A stretch of DNA of 33,607 bases from a virus: the IMG/VR virus record IMGVR_UViG_3300030118_004679, positions 488-34,094 of that record; one strand, written 5' to 3'. The position numbers were made by a program, and so were the translations under genes. The notes below the pieces were generated by a model. The model was not told the origin of the DNA, made no database searches, and saw nothing but the letters and a program-made list of their open reading frames with translations. Of this stretch, positions 18,621-26,591 are shown piece by piece. Positions within the stretch are counted from its first letter, which is position 1. Every line of letters begins with the position of its first letter.

Positions 18621-21098
18621 ATGGAGATAATCTTTCTCAAAGCTAAACAAAAGCTTGTCAAAGAAATAACAACTGACGAAACAAAACCCTACCCACTGGT
18701 AAAAAACTTTACCTCTGAACATTACAACATAGAACCCAACCAAGAAGGCTTTGATAAGTTCTATGAGTTATTACAAACGCACGCAGCTGCAGGTCATGCA
18801 CTGCACAAAGGAGATTTAAAAAGAAAACTAAAGAATGAATCGCGTGCATTAATGACAGATCGTGCTGCAAGTACACAATTACTAGTCCTAGATTTAGACG
18901 GCATTACATTCCCCGGTGCTAAAAGTAAATACAACACTTATGATATTCAAAATATTGCTGAAGCTTTTGTGCAATATCTCCCATCTAATTTCAGTAATGT
19001 AAGTTATGTTGCACAAGCATCTGCGTCCCTGGGAAGAAAAAGTAACAAAATATCAATGCACTTGTTCTTTTTACTTAATCATACTGTACAACCAAGGGCC
19101 CTAAAAGAATGGTTTCGTACACTTAATTATGAAATAGATATACTTGCTGACCAGCTTGTATTGTCTGCTAATGGTCAAAGTATTTCTTACCCACTTGACG
19201 TAAGCTTAGCTGACAATTCTAAACTTATTTATATTGCACCACCTAAATTTACTGGTGTACAAGACCCGGTTACTGGAGACAGGTTTGTAAAAATAGACCG
19301 TGGTTCACCAACCTTAGACATAAGCGACTTAATACGAGACGTAAACCCTGAAAAAGTCCACAGCTTGTCCACACAAATAAAAGACGGATTACGTAAAAAA
19401 GCAGGGCTTGTTAAGAAAAACGAAAAGATATCCACAGTAAATGTAAATGGAGTGTCTGAACAAGTACTTCAAAACCCTGACCGTATGACTATAGAAATAT
19501 GTCGTATATCAGAACCTTACGTGAACTGTAACATCAACGGAGGCGACAGCGGAGCGTATTACTTTATTCTCACTAACCCTCACTATATGTATAATTTCAA
19601 AGGTGAACCCATATTTGAAATTGAAAAAGCTGACCCAGAGTTTTATCAAACTATTTTCGATAAATACGCTGATAAAATTGATGGAACTAAAAACATCAAA
19701 CCCATTGTTCTTCGTGATTTTTATACTGACACTTATTTTAATGGAGTTTTCGATAACACTAAGTCTCAGTTTACTGATGATTACCCACTAACGCCTACAC
19801 AAAAAACGTCCCTGGAAGGTTTTATGCGTACACACAACCGACCAATGCCTGACTTTATACCTGATGCACAGGTGGTGTTTGATCCGTCATCAGAAAAAGG
19901 TATACAAATGGAAACAGCCCCCTACCATGTCAACCTATACAGAAAATCTGGTTACATGTTAGGTGCGTCGTCTGAAGTACCTGAACTTACATACGGCACA
20001 GGGGCCAATATGTACAAATACATACCAAATATTACAAAACTTATGCAGCACATACTTGGTGGAGGTAAAACTGAATTTGAACATTTTGTTAATTGGCTTG
20101 CTTATATTTATCAAAACAAACGTAAAACAATGACTGCATGGATATTTACAGGAGTCCCGGGCACTGGTAAAGGTTTGTTTATACACAAAGTTCTAAAGCC
20201 TTTGTTCGGTGAACAACAAGTACCAATGCGTTCTTTAGAAAACATAGAAGAACAATTCAACTTGTACATGCGTACAGCTTTGTTTCTTGTAGTAGATGAA
20301 TTTCGTATGGGCGATTCAGGTAACACAGGCAGGATGGCTGATAAGCTTAAACACCAAGTTACAGAACCTACTCTAACAATACGTGCGATGCGTACTAACC
20401 AAATAGAACTACCTAGCTTTTGTAACTTTATCTTTCTTACTAACCGAGCTGACGCAGTTAAAATAGAAGAAGGCGACAGACGTTACAATGTAGCACCCAG
20501 ACAAGAAAGTAAGTTAGAAGAAGCATATCCTGACTTTATTAACATGCTAGCAGATGTACAGGCAGAACTATTTAACTTTGCAGGACTATTACAAAAGTTT
20601 CAAGTAGATGAACGTATGGCTCATACTGCACTAGAAAATGATGCTAAGAAAGAAATGAAACAAGTATCTATGTCAGTACTAGAAGAATTTGCAACTGCAA
20701 TCAAACAAAACAACTTAGAGTACTTTATAGAAATATTAGACATACCACTTACAAATACATTTGATGCAGGTGGCATAAGTACAGCTCAACGCTATATCAA
20801 AGATTGGGTAAGTAAGTCAAGTACCGAAATTATTATACCTATGCAGCACTTTAAACTAGTGTATGATGTTCTTACAGATAATAGAAAAGCACTAGCTATA
20901 CGAGATTTTACAAAAGCAATGAGTCGACTAAATGTCACAACCACACGTAAGCGTGTTGGTACTAATAAAAGCAACTCAGCTCCTAGAGGAGTACTAGTAA
21001 CTTGGGTAATTGATGACCAAGTAAAACAAAACTTAATACAAGAACACTTTGACGATAAAGATACTACATTATTAGGAGATAAATCTGTGATTAACTAG
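18621..21098 (+). CDS. Primase-helicase (AEP-type primase plus SF3/D5-like helicase)
   Basis: 825 residues. The N-terminal part has archaeo-eukaryotic primase features: LLVLDLDG with the D91-x-D93 metal pair and RKSNKISMHLFF with H147. A linker follows, then a D5-like superfamily 3 helicase: Walker A FTGVPGTGKG (509-518, K517), Walker B ALFLVVDEF (553-561), LTNRADAV (606-613) and the arginine-finger region EEGDRRYNV (616-624). The protein would unwind the fork and lay primers for the PolA. Ribosome-binding site caggagtaaaaatc. It lies six bases after the CsrA-like gene in the replication operon. Confidence 0.9.
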   Translation: MEIIFLKAKQKLVKEITTDETKPYPLVKNFTSEHYNIEPNQEGFDKFYELLQTHAAAGHALHKGDLKRKLKNESRALMTDRAASTQLLVLDLDGITFPGAKSKYNTYDIQNIAEAFVQYLPSNFSNVSYVAQASASLGRKSNKISMHLFFLLNHTVQPRALKEWFRTLNYEIDILADQLVLSANGQSISYPLDVSLADNSKLIYIAPPKFTGVQDPVTGDRFVKIDRGSPTLDISDLIRDVNPEKVHSLSTQIKDGLRKKAGLVKKNEKISTVNVNGVSEQVLQNPDRMTIEICRISEPYVNCNINGGDSGAYYFILTNPHYMYNFKGEPIFEIEKADPEFYQTIFDKYADKIDGTKNIKPIVLRDFYTDTYFNGVFDNTKSQFTDDYPLTPTQKTSLEGFMRTHNRPMPDFIPDAQVVFDPSSEKGIQMETAPYHVNLYRKSGYMLGASSEVPELTYGTGANMYKYIPNITKLMQHILGGGKTEFEHFVNWLAYIYQNKRKTMTAWIFTGVPGTGKGLFIHKVLKPLFGEQQVPMRSLENIEEQFNLYMRTALFLVVDEFRMGDSGNTGRMADKLKHQVTEPTLTIRAMRTNQIELPSFCNFIFLTNRADAVKIEEGDRRYNVAPRQESKLEEAYPDFINMLADVQAELFNFAGLLQKFQVDERMAHTALENDAKKEMKQVSMSVLEEFATAIKQNNLEYFIEILDIPLTNTFDAGGISTAQRYIKDWVSKSSTEIIIPMQHFKLVYDVLTDNRKALAIRDFTKAMSRLNVTTTRKRVGTNKSNSAPRGVLVTWVIDDQVKQNLIQEHFDDKDTTLLGDKSVIN

Positions 21099-21113
21099 TA
21101 ACTCCTAAAATGT

Positions 21114-21869
21114 ATGCCCCAACTTACGTCTAATAGACGTCCTGACATTCATAATGTCGTTGAGACGTCAAAGTCTAAAGAACTAGGCCTTATACCAGCT
21201 TGGTCCCATTCAACCCTTAAAACGTACGAAACGTGCCCGTATCGGATATATATCTCTAAGGTAAAGAGAATATCTGAAGATTATGGTCCTGCTGCAAAAC
21301 GTGGTAGTGAAATACACGAACAAGCAGAACATTACGTACAGGGGACTTTAAGTGATATGCCTGACACTTTAAATAAATTTACAACACAGTTTAAAGATCT
21401 AAAGTCTTTGTACGACGAAGGCAAAGTAGAACTTGAAGGCGAGTGGGGATTTACTATTGAATGGGAAGCATGTCATTGGATGGCTAAAGATGTATGGGCT
21501 CGTATTAAATTAGATGCAATCGTACATGAGGATGAGACCAGCGCACGTGTAATAGATTATAAAACTGGTAGACAGTTTGGTAATGAAATTGCACATGGGC
21601 AACAAGCTTTAACATATGCAATAGGCTCATTCTTGCGTTATCCAGACTTGCAACATGTGCAAACAGAATTGTGGTATTTAGATCACGGTACTGTAACTGA
21701 GCAATCTTACACTAGAGATCAAGCTCTTTTATTTTTACCAAAACTTCATGAGCGAGCTATGGTAATGACATCAGCAGATAATTTTCCACCGAATCCAAGC
21801 AAATCCAATTGCAAGTGGTGTTCGTATAAAAAAGGAGAAGACCCTGCTTGTCAATGGGGTGTAGAGTAG
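21114..21869 (+). CDS. Cas4/RecB-like PD-(D/E)XK exonuclease with Fe-S cysteines
   Basis: 251 residues. RecB-family motifs: GSEIHE (64-69, H68), KLDAIV (132-137, D134), VIDYKTG (146-152, D148, K150) and QALTYA (164-169). Four cysteines, one N-terminal (C41, TCPYRIY) and three C-terminal (C233-x2-C236 and C246), match the Fe-S cluster ligands of Cas4/AddB-type nucleases. Expected activity is single-strand exonuclease in recombination or end processing. There is no CRISPR array or other cas gene here, so it is a phage recombination nuclease. The ribosome-binding site is weak. It sits 15 bases after the primase-helicase gene. Confidence 0.88.
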   Translation: MPQLTSNRRPDIHNVVETSKSKELGLIPAWSHSTLKTYETCPYRIYISKVKRISEDYGPAAKRGSEIHEQAEHYVQGTLSDMPDTLNKFTTQFKDLKSLYDEGKVELEGEWGFTIEWEACHWMAKDVWARIKLDAIVHEDETSARVIDYKTGRQFGNEIAHGQQALTYAIGSFLRYPDLQHVQTELWYLDHGTVTEQSYTRDQALLFLPKLHERAMVMTSADNFPPNPSKSNCKWCSYKKGEDPACQWGVE

Positions 21870-21876
21870 GTATAAT
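21848..21876 (+). promoter_or_regulatory. Sigma-70-like promoter before the SNF2-type helicase
   Basis: TTGTCA (21848-21853), a 17-base spacer, then TATAAT (21871-21876). The -10 is perfect and the -35 matches 5 of 6. It overlaps the end of the Cas4-like gene and lies 42 bases before the start at 21919. Confidence 0.6.
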
Positions 21877-21918
21877 CCTCTCGCACTAAATATTAAATAA
21901 CAAATAACAAATACAGAT

Positions 21919-23268
21919 ATGATGGAGAAAACAATAAGTGCTTATGCACATCAGGAAGAAACAACTGACTTTCTAACTAACAACCCACGTTGTTTAGTTA
22001 CTTCCGATCCCGGAACAGGAAAAACAAGGTCCGTACTAGACGCACACGTTCAATGGGGAGGCCGAACTCTTGTTTTAGCACCGTTATCCATTCTGGAAGC
22101 AGCTTGGGTTGATGACATTAAGAAATTTCAACCTGATATTAAATACGGTGTTGCCTACGCTAAGAATAGACAAAAAGTATTTGAAGATACCTCGCTTGAT
22201 ATGGTTATTACTAACTTTGAAGCGGTCAATTTCTTAGTTAAAAATCAACAGTTATTAACAAACTTTAAAAACTTAGTAATTGATGAATTTACTGCTTTCA
22301 AAAATAAAGACGCTAAACGTTCCAAGAACATTAAAAAGCTATCAGAAATATTCGAGCGAAGGGTCGGTATGTCTGGAACTCCTAATACTAATAGCATTCT
22401 TGATCTTTGGCATCCAGTCCATTTAATAGATGATGGACAACATTTAGGTTCGCGATTCTATTCATATCGCCACCAAGTCTGTACGCCACAATTTAATGGC
22501 TTTGCCAACGTGTGGACAGACAAGCCCGGTATCGAAGAAGTAATCGCTAACCAATTAAAAGACATTACAATTCGACATGCATTAGAAGATTGTATTGATT
22601 TACCTGACAATATAGTCCGAACTGTTTACACAACATTGTCCCCCCAGGTGGCTAAAATGTACAAAACACTTGCTGAAGAGTCAGTATTGTATACAAAACA
22701 AGGAACTATTAATGCAGTCAATGCAGGTGCTCGAGTCAAAAAACTATTACAACTTGTTAGTGGTGGTGTATATGATGAAAATGGTCTTACTCAGTATTTC
22801 CACCAAGATAGATATGAACTTGTCATGGACTTAGTTGATGTGCGTAAACACTCCCTTGTAGCCTTTAATTGGAAACATGAACGTGATGCACTTATAGAAC
22901 TTGCAGAAAAACGTGGTTATACATACGAAGTGATCGACGGTTCTGTACCTGCACAAAAACGGCCTGAAATTGTACAACGCTTTCAAGCCGGGCAAATCAA
23001 AGTATTGTTTGCCCACCCACAATCAGCAGGTCATGGGCTTACACTTACTAAAGCTAATACAATTATCTGGTGCTCACCTACGTACAATGCTGAGCATTTT
23101 CAACAGTTCAACAGACGTATACACCGTTCTGGTCAAACCCAAAAGACTGAAACTATACTTATATCAGCTAGAAATACATGGGAATCAGAAGTATATAACA
23201 AACTAAATGGTAAACTAAATCGTATGGAAAGTTTACTTAACGTACTTAGTGATTTACATAAGGTATAA
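21919..23268 (+). CDS. SNF2-family (SF2) helicase/ATPase
   Basis: 449 residues. Motif I DPGTGKT (30-36), motif II LVIDEFTAFKN (119-129; DEFT in place of DEAH), motif III MSGTPNTNS (151-159), and at the C-terminus FNRRIHRSGQ (motif VI) preceded by AGHGLTLTKANTIIWCSPTYN (motif V region). The HRSGQ signature is typical of SNF2/RapA-like proteins. Phage members are usually found with replication genes and may act in branch migration or removal of proteins from DNA. Start at 21919 or the next ATG (21922); no strong Shine-Dalgarno sequence. Preceded by a sigma-70-like promoter. Confidence 0.9.
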   Translation: MMEKTISAYAHQEETTDFLTNNPRCLVTSDPGTGKTRSVLDAHVQWGGRTLVLAPLSILEAAWVDDIKKFQPDIKYGVAYAKNRQKVFEDTSLDMVITNFEAVNFLVKNQQLLTNFKNLVIDEFTAFKNKDAKRSKNIKKLSEIFERRVGMSGTPNTNSILDLWHPVHLIDDGQHLGSRFYSYRHQVCTPQFNGFANVWTDKPGIEEVIANQLKDITIRHALEDCIDLPDNIVRTVYTTLSPQVAKMYKTLAEESVLYTKQGTINAVNAGARVKKLLQLVSGGVYDENGLTQYFHQDRYELVMDLVDVRKHSLVAFNWKHERDALIELAEKRGYTYEVIDGSVPAQKRPEIVQRFQAGQIKVLFAHPQSAGHGLTLTKANTIIWCSPTYNAEHFQQFNRRIHRSGQTQKTETILISARNTWESEVYNKLNGKLNRMESLLNVLSDLHKV

Positions 23269-23269
23269 T

Positions 23270-23548
23270 ATGAAAATGTCAGAATCAAAAAAAGTTTTAC
23301 AACTAGGACAACTTCCTAAAAAAGAATTACATGAATTAACTAAAACAGATAATACTGTATTAGCTACAGCTTTAATTTATTCAATATCTGAACTAATTGT
23401 TTCAAGTTATTTACAAGAAGGAGAAGACGCAGATATAAAAGAAGTTGTAAAAGAAGCAGCAGAGTTTGCTGTTGAACTTACTAAAGGAGTCAATATCGTA
23501 TACGATGACTTACGTATTGACTTAACAGAAAACCAAGTCATCCACTAG
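23270..23548 (+). CDS. Small helical hypothetical protein
   Basis: 92 residues from ATG 23270 (MKMSESKKVLQLGQLPKKEL), with aaggtataat upstream; an earlier in-frame start at 23249 has no ribosome-binding site. Acidic, helical (LIVSSYLQEGEDADIKEVVKEAAEFAVELTKGV). The ORF begins two bases after the helicase stop codon. Function unknown. Confidence 0.65.
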   Translation: MKMSESKKVLQLGQLPKKELHELTKTDNTVLATALIYSISELIVSSYLQEGEDADIKEVVKEAAEFAVELTKGVNIVYDDLRIDLTENQVIH

Positions 23549-23556
23549 GAGTTATT

Positions 23557-23937
23557 ATGGAAAATCAACAAGTTAATCTTGATGACAAAATGAATATGCT
23601 TGCAGACACTCGTGCAAAGCTTAAGGTCCTTCTCGAACAAGAGAAAGAACTAAAGAATGTACAAAATGCTCTGGAAGCAGAAATCGCTGCCGATATGGAA
23701 AGACAAGGTCTTACTCAGACCGGTAACGAGGTGTGTACTATTTCTCTTAAAACAGAAACAGTACCAACTGTAGAAGACTGGGATGTTCTGCATAAACACA
23801 TAAGCGACACAGGTCGGTTTGAGTTGTTACAGAAACGTATGTCAGCTACAGCGTACAGAGAACTTATCGCTATGGAACCATCAGTTCCCGGCGTACGTTC
23901 TACGGAGCTTACTAAAGTTAATTACCGAAGTAAGTAA
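23557..23937 (+). CDS. Coiled-coil protein, possible recombination accessory factor
   Basis: 126 residues. Residues 8-50 form a strong coiled coil (NLDDKMNMLADTRAKLKVLLEQEKELKNVQNALEAEI). The C-terminal part has FELLQKRMSATAYRELIAM and VPGVRSTELTKVNYRSK, a layout found in phage proteins next to single-strand-binding or recombination genes. Good ribosome-binding site (taggagttatt). Located between the helicase and the probable SSB, which suggests a partner role. I cannot name the family with certainty. Confidence 0.65.
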   Translation: MENQQVNLDDKMNMLADTRAKLKVLLEQEKELKNVQNALEAEIAADMERQGLTQTGNEVCTISLKTETVPTVEDWDVLHKHISDTGRFELLQKRMSATAYRELIAMEPSVPGVRSTELTKVNYRSK

Positions 23938-23966
23938 ATTTAAACACGAAAAAAGAAAGGTGAACA

Positions 23967-24653
23967 ATGAGCGAAACAGCTATATCACTAGTTTCTAACA
24001 ACGTGCCAGCGCACGTCAAAGAAGCGTCAGGGCTTGGTAATGAGAATGTCACTGCCGAGCATTTACAAACCCCAAGAGTAAAGTTACTCCAACAAATGAA
24101 CAGCGAAGTGGATCCTAACCATGACGCATACATTGACGGTGCTAAGCCGGGGGACTTTATAAATAGTGTTACTAACGAGAACTATGGCACGGAGCTATAC
24201 GTTATTAACGTACATTTTAAAGAAGACTTTGTTCTTTGGAGAAAACGTGAGAGCGGTGGTGGACTAATTGGTACTTATGGTAGTCAATCAGCAGCCCTCG
24301 ACCATCTTGCAAAAGAAGGATTGAAAGCTGAAGATCATGAGATCATTCAAACTCAATCACATCTATTACTTCGTAAAGATCCAGAGACAGGTGAGTTACT
24401 TAAAACTCCTTTTCTTATGGACTTTGCCTCGTCTAAACTAAGAGTTTCACGAGAGTGGAACACTCAGATTGGACAGCTAGGAGGCGATAGATTCAGTGCT
24501 TTGTGGAAACTAAGTTCTCTACAAACACAAAACAGAGCTGCACAAAAGTTCTATAACTTAAATGCAGAAAACCAAGGTTGGGTAACTGAAGAAGACTATG
24601 AGTATGCTAAAGAAGTATACTCAAAGCTTAACTTAGGTCCAACCGACTCCTAA
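23967..24653 (+). CDS. Probable phage single-strand DNA-binding protein
   Basis: 228 residues. Pattern HLQTPRVKLLQQMNSEV...PGDFINSVTNENYGTELYVINVHFKEDFVLWRKRESGGGLIG is a family I know from marine and other phages in replication operons, commonly labelled SSB-like or recombination-associated. There is no classical OB-fold signature that I can confirm by eye, and an acidic C-terminal tip like that of bacterial SSB is absent (it ends NLGPTDS). Ribosome-binding site aaaggtgaaca. Neighbours are the coiled-coil protein and VRR-NUC nuclease. The SSB call is tentative; the gene is certain. Confidence 0.6.
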   Translation: MSETAISLVSNNVPAHVKEASGLGNENVTAEHLQTPRVKLLQQMNSEVDPNHDAYIDGAKPGDFINSVTNENYGTELYVINVHFKEDFVLWRKRESGGGLIGTYGSQSAALDHLAKEGLKAEDHEIIQTQSHLLLRKDPETGELLKTPFLMDFASSKLRVSREWNTQIGQLGGDRFSALWKLSSLQTQNRAAQKFYNLNAENQGWVTEEDYEYAKEVYSKLNLGPTDS

Positions 24654-24660
24654 AAGTGAT

Positions 24661-24701
24661 GTACATGCGGCGACAGTTACTGTCGTCGTATGTGCTATAA
24701 T
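24661..24701 (+). promoter_or_regulatory. Long hairpin followed by extended -10 promoter
   Basis: The hairpin 24661-24676 with 24680-24695 (loop tta) has 16 pairs, three of them G-T, so it is best in RNA; it follows the SSB-like stop and may terminate that transcript. It is joined directly to TGCTATAAT (24693-24701), a perfect extended -10 element, which could start a transcript for the VRR-NUC gene at 24735. No good -35 is needed for this promoter class. Confidence 0.55.
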
Positions 24702-24734
24702 GCATTACAAACTAGATCCCCTGGAATGTAATGT

Positions 24735-25127
24735 ATGCAAGAACGTCACTTTATAAATAAGGTACACAAAAAACTTCCTTCCACTATCTACAAATGGAAA
24801 ATCAACGACGCCTACCACGGCGGCGTGCCAGATTGTTTCTATTCAGGCAATGCGGGCCTTTGTTTTGTAGAGTATAAATATAAAAAAGAATTACCCAAAA
24901 GAGATGGAACATCCATTAATTTTAATTTAACACCTCAACAATGCGCATGGCTTAAAGATCGTAAGAACGAAGGTGTGCCAACGTTTGCAGCCCTTGGTAT
25001 CGGTAATTTAGTTCTTGTTACTCAAGATTTTGACAATGTAAACACTATTACTAAATCGCAGTTCATGACAGAAGCCATGAGTATTACAGATTTTGTAGCC
25101 AAATTAGAGAATTTATGTGTAAAATAA
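24735..25127 (+). CDS. VRR-NUC domain nuclease (Holliday-junction-resolvase-like)
   Basis: 130 residues. The core GGVPDCFYSGNAGLCFVEYKYKK supplies the PD-(D/E)XK-type catalytic residues (PD, then E-x-K) of the VRR-NUC family, and LTPQQCAWLKDRKNEGVPTFAALG matches the following conserved stretch. Phage members are structure-specific nucleases that resolve branched DNA. The weak ribosome-binding site (ctggaatgt) lies in a short hairpin (cattac/gtaatg). A likely promoter sits just upstream. The gene overlaps the next one by 13 bases. Confidence 0.87.
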   Translation: MQERHFINKVHKKLPSTIYKWKINDAYHGGVPDCFYSGNAGLCFVEYKYKKELPKRDGTSINFNLTPQQCAWLKDRKNEGVPTFAALGIGNLVLVTQDFDNVNTITKSQFMTEAMSITDFVAKLENLCVK

Positions 25128-25432
25128 CGCTTATGAGTGGTAAAAACCTCCCCGCTTTACGTGGAGAGTGTAATAGCTTAGCTGACTCACCTTGTATTGG
25201 GTGGTGTACAACTCGCCAATTTGGGGATAAAAGGTGTAAAGGTTGTGGACGATATGACTTTGAAGCCGACTCCAGTTGGTGGTCAAATGCGCCAGAGTTA
25301 ATAAGAAAACTTATTAATCTGCGTAATGCTGCTGCGGGTTACTCAATAAAACAACTACGCGGCAATGCCCGACCTGTACCAAAAGCTGTTGCAAATAGAC
25401 CAGCAAAAGAAGACCCTTCAACACAATATTAA
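25115..25432 (+). CDS. DUF1289-like cysteine-rich protein
   Basis: 105 residues from ATG 25115, or fewer if ATG 25133 (MSGKNLPALRGECN) is used. The sequence SPCIGWCTTRQFGDKRCKGCGRYDFE has the C-x3-C...C-x2-C spacing of DUF1289, a small probable metal-binding family (SPCI.xC....C.GC.R). The following helix contains WWSNAPELIRKLINLRNAA, close to the W-x-x-x-P..E..... pattern of the family. Basic, proline-rich tail. Function unknown; metal binding is inferred from the cysteines. The start is uncertain because neither site has a clear Shine-Dalgarno sequence. Confidence 0.72.
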   Translation: MCKITLMSGKNLPALRGECNSLADSPCIGWCTTRQFGDKRCKGCGRYDFEADSSWWSNAPELIRKLINLRNAAAGYSIKQLRGNARPVPKAVANRPAKEDPSTQY

Positions 25433-25433
25433 T

Positions 25434-25679
25434 ATGGGAAGAAATTACAGACAAGAATACGATAGGTATCATAAATCTAAAGAGCAAAAAGAAAGACGTG
25501 CTGCACGTAATACTGTACGTAGAAGAGCTATACGAGAAGGGCGTGTTACAAAAGGTAGTGATTTTGATATACATCACAAAGATGGCAATCCAAAAAATAG
25601 CCACCCGTCAAACTTACAAGTTCAACACAAGAGTCAAAACAGGTCTTTTAAAAGAGATAAGAACGGAAAAAAAGCTTAA
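25434..25679 (+). CDS. Small HNH-like endonuclease
   Basis: 81 residues from ATG 25434 (MGRNYRQEYDRYHKSKEQKE). Basic helix-rich N-terminus, then DFDIHHKDGNPKNSHPSNLQVQHKSQNRSF, an HNH pattern (H-H-x-D-G-N...N-L). This MGRNY-type HNH protein is a family I know from cyanophages and other marine phages. The earlier in-frame start at 25365 lies inside the upstream gene and seems unlikely. Last plus-strand gene; its stop abuts the stop of the first leftward gene (25680) with no spacer. Confidence 0.78.
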   Translation: MGRNYRQEYDRYHKSKEQKERRAARNTVRRRAIREGRVTKGSDFDIHHKDGNPKNSHPSNLQVQHKSQNRSFKRDKNGKKA

Positions 25680-25736
25680 TTACTTTTTCTTCTTTTTCTT
25701 TTTAAGTTTAGGCTTACCGTAATATCCACCAGCCAT
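25680..25736 (-). CDS. Eighteen-residue lysine-rich peptide
   Basis: MAGGYYGKPKLKKKKKKK, followed by TAA. gcggagtactaat upstream is a strong ribosome-binding site overlapping the stop of the previous gene. Very short Gly/Tyr-Lys peptides of this sort occur near the end of late operons in some marine phages, as far as I recall, but no function is known. The repetitive lysine codons give the T-rich sequence at 25681-25705. Confidence 0.5.
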   Translation of the reverse strand: MAGGYYGKPKLKKKKKKK

Positions 25737-25737
25737 A

Positions 25738-25908
25738 TTAGTACTCCGCTTTAGTATGTTTAAATTTACGATGTGATTTGGTGTCAACAAATATAGATTG
25801 TTTTTCACCGGGTACAGAACCGTCGTGATTCGGAACTGTAGAATACTTCTTAGTACACAAGTCTTTGTAGGTGTGCGGTTCTTTATGATTTAAAGGTTTA
25901 TTTATCAT
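25738..25908 (-). CDS. Small hypothetical late protein
   Basis: 56 residues, MINKPLNHKEPHTYKDLCTK..., hydrophilic and basic, ending FKHTKAEY. It overlaps none of its neighbours, with a weak ribosome-binding site (tagagat). Located in the leftward late run between two very basic small genes. Unknown function. Confidence 0.52.
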   Translation of the reverse strand: MINKPLNHKEPHTYKDLCTKKYSTVPNHDGSVPGEKQSIFVDTKSHRKFKHTKAEY

Positions 25909-25958
25909 ATCTCTATTTTACACAAATACAGGATCTAAATCCATGTGTTTGTAATACA

Positions 25959-26246
25959 TTAACATTTCCAACGTCTACGTGCTTGTCTTAACCTAGAGTT
26001 AGGATTCTTTGCAGCTTTTGGAAACTTCTTCATCTGTCCTGCAGAACGTGCGCAAAATGATTTACGCCTTTTTGCAGCCTTACTACCTTTCTTTACTTTA
26101 CCAGTAACAGCAGTCTTTAACTTAGAGCCAGGATTCAGACGTCTGTAAGCTTTTACACCTGCACGAGTCATACCCGCACCAGACTTCGTAGAACGGAAGT
26201 TCTTCTTATTTCTAGCGGGCATCTTACTTCTTTTTCTTTGTGCCAC
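25959..26246 (-). CDS. Very basic late protein ending RRRWKC
   Basis: 95 residues from a GTG at 26246 with aaaggaaaggac upstream, or 87 from ATG 26222 (MPARNKKNFRSTKSGAGMTR). About a third of residues are Lys or Arg. The stretch SKAAKRRKSFCARSAGQMKKFPKAAKNPNSRLRQARRRWKC is a family I know from marine phages (a DUF with conserved KSFCAR and RRWKC; I think DUF6321 but am not sure). A DNA-binding virion or packaging role would fit the charge; that is inference. Part of the leftward late run. Confidence 0.8.
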   Translation of the reverse strand: MAQRKRSKMPARNKKNFRSTKSGAGMTRAGVKAYRRLNPGSKLKTAVTGKVKKGSKAAKRRKSFCARSAGQMKKFPKAAKNPNSRLRQARRRWKC

Positions 26247-26267
26247 GTCCTTTCCTTTTTTCTAGTT

Positions 26268-26432
26268 CTAGGCGTTTTTCAACATCTGAGCTAGTTTATT
26301 TATATCTATTTTAGGTTCAGGAGTTGGGTCATTAGCACTGTTCGCAGTTCCTTGAGGCACTAATCTGCGCTCATTTACTGGTGTTGTGCCTGCCATACCC
26401 TGTCCCATTTCTTTCATTTTTCTAGTAGCCAT
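26268..26432 (-). CDS. Small hypothetical late protein
   Basis: 54 residues, MATRKMKEMGQGMAGTTPVN..., with a methionine/glycine-rich N-terminus and a C-terminal helix (PKIDINKLAQMLKNA). Strong Shine-Dalgarno sequence aaggagggcataat. It lies between two small genes in the late run. Function unknown. Confidence 0.6.
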   Translation of the reverse strand: MATRKMKEMGQGMAGTTPVNERRLVPQGTANSANDPTPEPKIDINKLAQMLKNA

Positions 26433-26444
26433 ATTATGCCCTCC

Positions 26445-26588
26445 TTAAAAATAATTTTTTAAATTTTGCCAATAATCCTTTAACTTAAGAACTATTTTAT
26501 CGTGCAATTTTGGGTGCCTTACTCTTATAAACTCGTTAGCTACAAAGATTGCTGCACTAATTGCTAATATACCTAATATAATATCCAT
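26445..26588 (-). CDS. Tiny single-span membrane protein
   Basis: 47 residues, MDIILGILAISAAIFVANEF..., hydrophobic segment 2-20 followed by a basic helix (FIRVRHPKLHDKIVLKLKDYWQNLKNYF). Upstream aaataaggt is a modest ribosome-binding site. It immediately follows the MscS-like gene. Function unknown. Confidence 0.58.
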   Translation of the reverse strand: MDIILGILAISAAIFVANEFIRVRHPKLHDKIVLKLKDYWQNLKNYF

Positions 26589-26591
26589 ACC

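Noticed and set aside
21114-21869. CRISPR-associated Cas4 as part of an adaptation system
   Set aside because: No cas1, cas2 or repeat array is present. Phage Cas4-like nucleases are ordinary members of replication and recombination operons.
24000-24600. Palindromes in the SSB-like gene as part of the hairpin-rich pattern
   Set aside because: Only short stems were seen by eye, no more than expected. The dense hairpin pattern seems restricted to about 2100-5480 and the spacers.
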